A DNA stretch of 15,380 bases from Euperipatoides rowelli (lineage: Eukaryota > Onychophora > Udeonychophora > Euonychophora > Peripatopsidae): NCBI GenBank assembly GCA_003024985.2, contig PXIH01S0009904.1; one strand, written 5' to 3'. The translations under genes and the position numbers were made by a program. The notes below the pieces were generated by a model, which saw only the letters and a program-made list of their open reading frames with translations, had not been told where the DNA came from and did no database searches. Shown here piece after piece: positions 1 through 8,700 of the stretch (its first letter is position 1; every line of letters begins with the position of its first letter).

Positions 1-445
1 AGTAAGATGCAAGATTTTTTTAGTATTTAGAGACAACACACAATTCAAAAGCAATTTATCTTTGACTTTTCACCACTGAGCTCAGTGCTTTTTACCAAAC
101 TTTTGTATTTTTTTTTCCAATCACACTGCAAAAATAAATAACTATATTTCTTAAAATGATTCTTAATATTGTTTTAATAAATAAAAATGTTTGTTTAATG
201 TTAATAAAGTGAAGGTTAATACTATTGACACTATAGATTAAGTAAATCATTTGGTGTTTTATACATTTTGCATTTCAGATATAATGGAGCTTCTTAATCA
301 AAGTGTGCTATTCTAGATCTCGTGTGGCAATAAAGTAAATAAAAGAAAGTTAACAGAAGAAAAATACAATAAAGTTTAGAAAATACTTAGTAGGGATAAT
401 TGGTTAGATAAGCAATTATCAAAGGAGCTTTTTAAAGTAATTAGG

Positions 446-470
446 TTTTTTTTTTTAAAAAAAAAAAAAA
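446..470. repeat. T11-A14 homopolymer palindrome
   Basis: Eleven T are followed directly by fourteen A, a perfect self-complementary tract. It could extrude as a hairpin. It is also a place where the assembled length may be wrong. Confidence 0.8.
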
Positions 471-742
471 TTTAATTTAAAATTTTTTATGCTGGATTAA
501 TGTGCAGTCTGATTATCCCTTTAAAACCAATGTCTTAATTAATAAGAAGACTTAAATCAGAACATTGAAACAATCTCACAGTAGGCTATAATTGCCTGAT
601 TATGTTGTATCTGCTCCCTATTTGCTAACTTTTTAAGATATGCTTAACTATGTTTCTACAATTTATATACCTGTAGACAGTAGAGTTGTCAATTGTTAGT
701 TTACATGGGATGTGTAAAATTTTAAAGAGAATTGGGAAAGGG

Positions 743-792
743 GGGAGGTGTAGCATGGCCAAAGTTGACCTCCCTCTTACTTAACCTTTGGC
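743..792. repeat. Two overlapping stem-loops
   Basis: GGGAGGT (743-749) pairs with ACCTCCC (768-774). GCCAAAG (758-764), inside that loop, pairs with CTTTGGC (786-792). The two stems interlock, so in one RNA strand they would form a pseudoknot or alternatives. Nothing coding lies nearby. Confidence 0.5.
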
Positions 793-1895
793 ATATTGTT
801 ATGGTCTTGCTTTTCTTCTGACAATTTTAATATTTTTAACTTAATTCATAACTTTTAGAATTAAAATAAAACAATCTGGGTTATGTGTTGAGGAATCTTA
901 AAGCTTTTTTACTGTAGGCTAAATATACTGTATATTAAAAACAAATCTGAATTTAGAGGTGTAATTTTATGATTATGGATCAATCAGTGGGCCATAGCAT
1001 TTTAGAGATAGTTCTAGGGCATTGCTAGGAAACCTTATTTAGAGAACTAATTTGTTTCTTGAAAAATACTCAAAATATTGTCTATACATGATCATTATTA
1101 TGCATGATGTAAGAACAGATGGTTTCCCAAATGATTAAAATTGAGATCCATTGATCATCAACTTATTCCAAATTGCCCTTAAAAGAAAAATTTGTAAATT
1201 AGAATAAATACCGCTACCGGTAGTTAAAAACTAAGGGACTGGCATTTTTTTTTTTCATAAAGTAAGTTAATTTCGATGAGAAAAAAAAAATATTGCGTAA
1301 ATAATATTGGTGTAGCTATTGTACAAATACAAACATGACGGACAACAACAGACTATAGTCCAGCGAGGTTGTCCCTGAAAGATATGTCTTTCCCTATGAA
1401 TTATACAAATCAAAATAATAATTGTGAAATAAAATGAATTCTCTGTTTTATTAATTAATTCCCTATGGAAAATATTTCCAGATGTCAAAAACAAAGCAGA
1501 GGCTAATAGAAAAATATTTACTATCCATGTAGGGAAATGTGTGCGAAGGGGTGGTGGGAATAATCTTGATTGTTACCTAAAATAAAAATATATTTAGTCT
1601 ACAAAATAATTATTTAGTATGACTTAAAAAAATTTACTTCATGCTTGATTTAATAAATAAAATAAAATCATTCTGAATGATTAATTATATTTTAACTTAA
1701 ATCACCATGTTATACATTTTTGAGACTAAATAAAATATTAATCTTCTTATCGATGTATAATTTCTTAAATTGATTACATTTTTTTTAAAGTTAATTTGAC
1801 TAGCAAACAGATAATGACATTCACTTTAGTTTTTCTGTAAGCAAATAATTAAATTTCAGACCCATTCGTGATATCAGTTTTTAAAAAAATTTATT

Positions 1896-1912
1896 GGGGG
1901 GGGGGGGGGGGG
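1896..1912 (+). repeat. Poly-G run (G17)
   Basis: Seventeen consecutive G sit in otherwise AT-rich DNA, 19 bp before the proposed target-site duplication of the hAT-like element. The run could form a G-quadruplex, and its true length may be misread. Confidence 0.9.
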
Positions 1913-1938
1913 AAAATTAACAGTAGCTTTTCCTAGAT

Positions 1939-2260
1939 CAGTGGTTCCCATCATTTTGACATGTGAGACCACTTTTCCAATTACCGGTACATATACTGTA
2001 AGTTTCGGAACACCAGCTCACACGAATAGGTAATATATTTTGATGAGCTTATTTTTTTTTTGGTTAGGAGCACCAGCTTTTATGTAATGTCACAATGCCA
2101 TAATCAATTGTTTTAGAAAGAATATGCCTATATTCAATTACACAAATTATTGATTAGTTGCCAAACTAAAAATGAAGGATATTTTTTAAAATTGATAATA
2201 CAGCTATTGTGCCAGGCATCACCTGATAATGCTCCGAGGACCACAGATTGGGAACAACTG
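1939..2260. mobile_element. Non-autonomous hAT-like element (MITE), 322 bp
   Basis: The left end reads CAGTGGTTCCCA. The right end, reverse-complemented, reads CAGTTGTTCCCA (11 of 12 identical). The flanking 8-mers TCCTAGAT (1931-1938) and ATCTAGAT (2261-2268) agree at 6 of 8 positions, fitting the 8-bp target-site duplication of hAT elements. The subterminal text GAGGACCACAGATTGGGAAC is typical of hAT miniature elements. There is no transposase frame inside, so any movement needed an enzyme supplied from elsewhere. The mismatches in both terminal and target repeats suggest an old copy. Confidence 0.8.
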
Positions 2261-2568
2261 ATCTAGATCCTTAAAAAAAAAAATGCAACATATGATATAC
2301 AGTATTACTCAGATAAACACTTGTATGCAACTTATGGTTGGCTTGCTTGCACACTCTAAAATATAGCGTACTTGATTAAAATTTCTTAATCATATGCAGT
2401 AAGTATTGACTTAAAAACACTTATGCTATTATGAAACTATTTATTAGTGTTACAGTATTAGAGTTAAGTTCATTTCAAACCCTTATTCTTAAAAAAACTG
2501 ACAACTATACAGAGATATAAATTACAAATAATTTTTTTTAATTCAAAGTTTTTTTTTTTTCTATTCAG

Positions 2569-2591
2569 ATTAAGTTACCAAGTTTTTGGTA
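2569..2591 (+). other. RPAP1: Short 5' UTR segment of the first coding exon
   Basis: These are 23 nt between the acceptor AG (2567-2568) and the ATG. They contain the in-frame TAA at 2571-2573. The upstream partner of this splice site is either a non-coding 5' exon or a trans-spliced leader RNA; the sequence cannot decide between them. Confidence 0.75.
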
Positions 2592-2736
2592 ATGTTCCGC
2601 CGTCCCAAACGAGATGAAGATGAGGATGATCTTTTTGACTTCCAGCAACGTTTTATATCTAGTGAAGCCAAACCTTCTGCTAAAGTCATCAAAGTTGACA
2701 CTAAACCTGCTGAAAAGGATATTGTTCAGCTAAAGG
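2592..2736 (+). CDS. RPAP1: RPAP1 coding exon 1 (start codon)
   Basis: This exon encodes residues 1-48 plus the first base of codon 49. The ATG at 2592 is chosen because an in-frame TAA lies upstream at 2571-2573 within the same exon, the peptide matches the RPAP1 N-terminus from this Met, and position -3 is G. The exon itself begins at 2569 after the acceptor, leaving only 23 nt of 5' UTR here. The N-terminal part is acidic (DEDEDD at residues 8-13) and likely unstructured. The donor is AAGG|GTAATA at 2737. Unspliced, the frame would run 18 more codons into the intron with no family resemblance. Confidence 0.92.
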
Positions 2737-5700
2737 GTAATAAATCAGGTTGTTTGGGTTGGGAATACGGAAATGCACTCATAGTTTATTAATTAGTTTT
2801 GTTTTACCCCCCTCCCCCCCTCATAAGTTCTTGTGTGGTGGTGACCAACATTTTTTAGCATAGCAAAAAACAGTCACAAAGTTTAGATTGTGTTCAACTT
2901 GGCATCACTCTCTCCCCTCAAATCTTTGTCTACTGATAATTTGGATTTGTGTAATCTATGCTAAAAAGGGATAGCCTATATCCTTTGAAGAAAAAAATGA
3001 TGTGATTTAAATCAAATCATAGTTTTTGTGAACACAGTGTGTCCACTGGGCCACTTTTTTTTCTCACCCACTTATTGACTACTTCTGAAAACCACGAATT
3101 GGTCACTTTTTTTACTTAGTTAGAAAATTTGAATTTCTTAATGTTTTATGATTTATTTTTTTTTTTATTTCCGCCATTATCTTCTAAATTTGTTGGCAGT
3201 GTTAGACTGGCTAGAGAAATTAGGGTGTGAAATCCCATAGACTCCTAGAGCCAACTCCCATTTGAAAGTCCAAAATAGTGACTTTATATTTTTTTTAGGT
3301 TTAGCAGAATAAGATTATATGCACCTATGACGTTCATGAAAAATTATATCACATGGTGGAGGTGTGACATTTATCGGTGTCAAGAAAGTCAGTGAATGAT
3401 TCATTTCATTAAAAATAGAATATATTATATACACTGTGTATACAGTTTACTGTATATATATTATATTATGTACAATATATACAGTTTGCAGTATATATTT
3501 ATACTATACATGCAGTATAGGCTATACTGGTAAAGCTTTTATCTGGCACTTGATCAAGTGGAAAAAAAATCCTGCAAACAAAATTTAGTGTATCTCTCAC
3601 ATACACACACAACTTGCTAAGAGATGTTTAGCACTATAATCACAAAACTCCCTGTTTTAAAAAGACAAGATAAAGGCAAATCTGAAAAAAAAAATATCCA
3701 AAGAATTTGGTATTGGCAATTGTAACATTAGTATAGCCTGGAAAACAAATTGTATTGCATTATTGAAGTATGTTGTTTGAAAAAAAAAAGTCAGCAAACA
3801 TTATGACAAATTTCAAACAGAATAAAAATTTATAATTTACAATAATAAATCAAAGAAATTCGGCCATTAGCAGTCTACCCAAATAATATAAAAGGATTAA
3901 CAAAAAGCACAAAAGAAATCAATTTTAAAATCTAGCTTTAAAATTATGAAATTTCTGTAAATAAATAAATAAATGTTGTAGTTTTGAATCCATCTCACAA
4001 TTTATTATGCCAATTTATAAGTCTATTTTTCTCCTTTGCCTAAGTATGGTGTATCTCTGAAGAAAGTTTGTTATAATTGGTTAATATTAAAATTTTTTTT
4101 TTTAGTTTTAAAAATTTCTGTGGTATTTTAAATAAGTTCTGTGGTAGGCTGCAATATTATGAAATCCATTTATAATGCAGTAGGCAGCTATAAATTTGAG
4201 GGAGGGGGGTTCATACCCAAAAATTTTGTGCCCTGGGGCACTAAATTCGTGAATCTCACTCCTGGTTACATACTGTACATTATGACAGGGCCAGAAACTT
4301 ATTAGGTTGCAGTTGCAGTCATTTGTATCAATTATATTCATTAAGGTAATAGACAAAGGATAATATGTTGTTATTTTTAAACAGGTGCTGCTATATACTT
4401 TCCAAAATGCCTTATTAGCCACTAGTTTCTGGACTTGTGAATATCCAGTATATAACTTATTAGATTTTGAAAATTTTTCCAGTCATGTAGCAAAAACTCA
4501 CTTCCCCACCCCCAGCTTGCCCAATTTTTTTCCTATGCATGTTGGTCCTATTTTAGGTGGGAAATGGTGGGTAAATAGTCAAAATGGCTTGGGAAATCGA
4601 TTTTGGGATGATTCCATGTTTAAAAAATCTCCATTCAATTTTAAATAAAATATGAAATTTGACAAAATATAATGTTTATTGTACCAAAATAATCAATTTA
4701 AGCGACCCTATGTCATGAAATTTTCATCAAATAATTGGAAAAATGAAAAACAAAGAGCAAAATAAACCCACTTTACCGACTAGTAACTTTATTATTCATT
4801 TGAATAAACTCACTGTTTTTTTTTAAACTATCCTGTTGTAATTTCTATTTGTAGATGTTGGTTCCAATCGAACTCATAAAGTAAGATTTGGTTTTTCTGG
4901 TGACGATGGTGTCAAAGCAAAGAAAGCTTACTCCGGGAATGCTGAAGATCCTGAGGAGGCCCTTGATAGTAAGTAAAAGTTTTGCTTTTTCATACAACAG
5001 TACCATACTAATTAAAAATACTAAACCCATTGTCGAACTGTCTTGATTATATCAGCCATTTCTTTGTCCTGCCACTTTTTATGCTTTTATAAAAATCCAA
5101 TTTTTTACAAGCATAAAAAAAGTCTGCCATTTTGTAGGTTCCGTACTGTAACTTATTAAAATTAATAAATAAATATATTAAATGGAATGAGTACAAATGT
5201 TACAGTAGAAATATAAAAAAAAAAAAAAAACTAATGCAACCTTGTGTTAATAGTGAAGTGGAAGGGACACCATTATTAAGTTTTATTGGAATTCATTATC
5301 TCAAGTGAGCAGATGCTCCTAATGTTTACTGTCACACTAGAATCCCAACTAAGCATACTATTTGGAAATTATTGAAGAAATGTTTGTTTTGGAGCAGGTG
5401 TTGATATTGCTGCTGTTAACTTTGGTCGGGTTAAAAGGCTAAAGATATACCATGTCTGGTAGCATTTCATTGTGTGTTTCCCCTTGTTAGCATATACAGT
5501 AAAAAATGCATTTCAGAGATATTTCCAGGACATTTTAGATGGCACATTTAATTTCTACAGGAATTTCCCAGGCACTTAAGGCAAGGTGTTTCACACAAGG
5601 AAAGATACTGTTATATCGTGATCATCGGGCAAAAAAAAGAACTATAAATATTTATTACACCTTTCAATTTTAACCTGATTTAATATCTTAACTGGAATCA

Positions 5701-8700
5701 CTTTCCCTAGCATTCCAGAAAGATAATTTGTCTGTAGTCTATCTGATCTAATCCAAGCTATCACAATTGCTGAACATGGAATGGCTAGACTTAAGGATGG
5801 TGGCGCCCCTAGACTCACAAATTCAAAACCAAAACTAATAGTAAATATAAAATAGCATGTATGCCTCTAAATCAGATGAAGCCTTAGATTAAAATGTGAA
5901 AATGATAGTTTGGAGATACTAGAAAAGAAAAGAGCTGAACTTAATGAAACTATCTCGGAAATGCTTCAGTAAAGATATGGTGATGTTGATTCAAAAGAAA
6001 GCTAACAAAAACTTGCACAAGTTTTTGATATGTTGAACTGGCCGGAAAGTGATTAACATGTTGATTATAGCATATACAGTAAGAAATAAAGACAATGCTC
6101 AGATATTTCAAATTAACCTATCTTTAAAAAAAAATGGCTGTGACATAGGCTGTGTTTTTTAAAAATCTTCGAGTTCTCGGAGAACTATAAGAGAAGCTCT
6201 GAATCTGGAGAAGTATTTTTTTTTAAAAAATCGAAGATTCTCTATTGCGTATTTTAATAATCTCTGATGAACTCAGAGAACTATCAGAGAAGTCTCTGAC
6301 TTCTCCGAGAAAAAACATCGGGATTCGGAGAACTTGGGAGAAGTACCCACAATTCATTGAANTACCCACAACACCTTGTACAACACAATCAAAATCCAAA
6401 ATGGAGGAAAATAAAATTTATTGAAATTTGCGTGTAACGTGTGTCAAATATGATGTAACTGGTCTATTATTTCTAGGCAGTAGGCTACTTCCTCCATAAT
6501 TTTCTTATTTTGACTATACAAAATCTTTTACAATGGCGATGACTATTTTTTAAATGCTGAAAAATGAATTGTTTCCAATGAGATAACAATAGCTGCCGTC
6601 TGCACAGATAGACAACACATGTACGAATACTGTCACAGTCTTTTTTTTTTTTTTTCTGTCTGACAGTAGACCTTTAAAAGCACCTTCAGGTGATAGTTTA
6701 GCAAAATTTAGACTTTTAACAGCTTTTTTTTTTTACTGTACAATTTTTCTCCTTTCGTTCCCATCTTTTATTTCTCTGTTAGCGTATTTCGGACTCTGTC
6801 TTCTCTGTTTATATTGTTAGTTCTTCGTGACGTGTACAATTTCTCGGAGATCGAGCTCGGAGATTTTTAAAATAGTAGCCATAGTCAAAAGTAAAGAAGA
6901 AAGGCAAAGTTTGATGTTTCATGCCTTTAGCATTGGTATTATGCTTTTGTTGAAGAAAGAAACATCATTTCTTTATTTTGTAGCCAATGTACTATGATAA
7001 AGAGTCCTGAACACTTACACTATGGCAACTCCCTTGTGAAATCTCTTATGAAGATCCAGCATTGGTAGATTTTGACCTATCGCCTTGTGTCCAACAGTAG
7101 TAATTTATTGGCCTAAGTGCATAGCAAAAGGATCATGTCTAATTTAGTACAACCATGGCTGCGAACGGTAAAAAAAAACATTTGACTCCAACTCCTGAAA
7201 ATTTTAATAGTTTGACTCTGACAAAATTAAATATTAAGACATTCTATGGTGTCTAATAAAAATGAGAAAAAAGATATAAAGAAATTATGCAACATTTGAG
7301 TCAAAATTCAAATGAAACAAAATTTGTACCTACTAAAAGCAGAAATACTACAGAGAAAACTACAAATTTAATAAATTGTCATTTGGTGCTCTGTGGTTGC
7401 CATTCTAACTTATTGTGTGTAGTTAGCTTTGTTTGTTTACTGTCTATTGTGGCAATGGACCACCTCACAATTTTTTATTTCTATAAAATTTAAACATGGA
7501 CTCTGAGTCAGTGCATTTTTTTTCGACTCCATTGATCAGAAATTCCTCCTGAACTCCGACTCCATTGCCCTGATTACAATGATGGCAAAAATGCATATAC
7601 CAATTATTACAGTTTTACAATTTGATATATAATGTGAATAAATTGTCATGTAATGACATGTACGATCATTTGTAAATGTTAATGTGATTGAATCATTAGG
7701 AAGCAATTAAAAGTGATTATAATAAGAGGTCTTTTAGATTTTAGATGGCTTAAGTTGAGATACAGATAAAACAGGAATTGTGTAAAATAAGTTCTTTCAC
7801 AAGAGCATGTGACTAAAACGAGAAATTTTTAGGGCATTGTGGGTATTCTTCATGGCAGATTTTTTACTTTGTGTCATGGCTGCCGATAGCTGCATGTATG
7901 GAGTAGTAGAATAAATAATGATGCAGCGGATTAATAGGGCCTATACCAGTAAAGATAGAAATATAATCTTTGTGAGTAATTAGTGGATTACTTAATGATG
8001 TTAATTATCTTTGTGATTAATGTCATGCAAATAACCTTTGTGGTGAATTCTTTGTGCTGATGCCTCGTAACTTAACCATGAGTAAGTCATATTGTATAAA
8101 TTGACTTGTGTTCAAATTTTGAATATTAATTAAAACTTAATGTGTGATTGTTTCTACTGAGCATCATTGGATTACCATTGCTGATATTTAACATGCATTA
8201 ACAAAATTATATCAATTTGATTTATGCTCATATTATTGAGATTTTTTGTAGTAGTAGTAAACTTTGCGGATATTATTTTCAAAATAAGAGCAAACGGCTT
8301 AAACTGAATTTGTTCATTAATAAATTCGTCTATAATAATTTATATTAAACAAATATTTCAATATCACTCAGTATTTCAAGTAGTAATATGCATTCTTGGA
8401 TCACAATGTTTTAAGCACAAGAGTTAAAAATAAATAGTCAAAATACAAGTAATTTGAAAGAAAAGAAATTGCTCTAGTAATGATCAGTTTGCTTCTAGTT
8501 ACTTATAAGTATGTCTTTTCTTCTAGTATAAAATTACTCATTTGAGCCCTGAACAATTGCCTTTAAAAATAAGTAAATTTTCAAAAAATTTCATTGTAAT
8601 TTTTATTATATATTTTCTTTTTCTCATAAAGTTGCTCTATTGAAAACCTGATAATCCATAACACACAAAGTTTTCAATATAGGGTAATCAAAGTTAACAA

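Larger units (their letters stand above)
1..2568. other. 5' non-coding region ending in a splice acceptor
   Basis: This stretch is AT-rich and has stops in all frames. I found no exon of a neighbouring gene and no clear promoter. It ends at a strong acceptor (T-run, then CTATTCAG, AG at 2567-2568), so at least its right part is probably an intron in the RPAP1 5' UTR. The best donor-like site nearby is GTAAGT at 2399-2404, but an intron of only about 170 nt from there is a guess. Also present are a T11/A14 run (446-470), overlapping hairpins (743-792), a 10-bp palindrome CTACCGGTAG (1214-1223), a G17 run (1896-1912) and a hAT-like miniature element (1939-2260). Confidence 0.6.

Noticed and set aside
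4228-4241. GTGCCC-TG-GGGCAC palindrome
   Set aside because: A 6-bp stem with a 2-nt loop is too short to mean much alone, and no associated element was recognised.
4385-4648. 87-codon open stretch in intron 1 preceded by an acceptor-like TTTAAACAG
   Set aside because: It opens with GTG, not ATG. As a cassette exon it would have to be read in phase 1 after exon 1, and that frame hits TAG within 14 codons. No family resemblance.
7056-7095. DLSPC-like peptide suggestive of a mariner transposase end
   Set aside because: Only five residues agree, the frame stops directly afterwards, and no other transposase motif was found nearby.
7287-7493. 68-codon open stretch
   Set aside because: It lies inside the proposed miniature element. 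The text is Asn/Thr/Cys-rich with no recognisable domain.
7832-7852. GCATTGTGGGTA text resembling part of the 733-bp element
   Set aside because: Only about ten bases are shared and there are no ends or flanking repeats. Too little to call a fragment.
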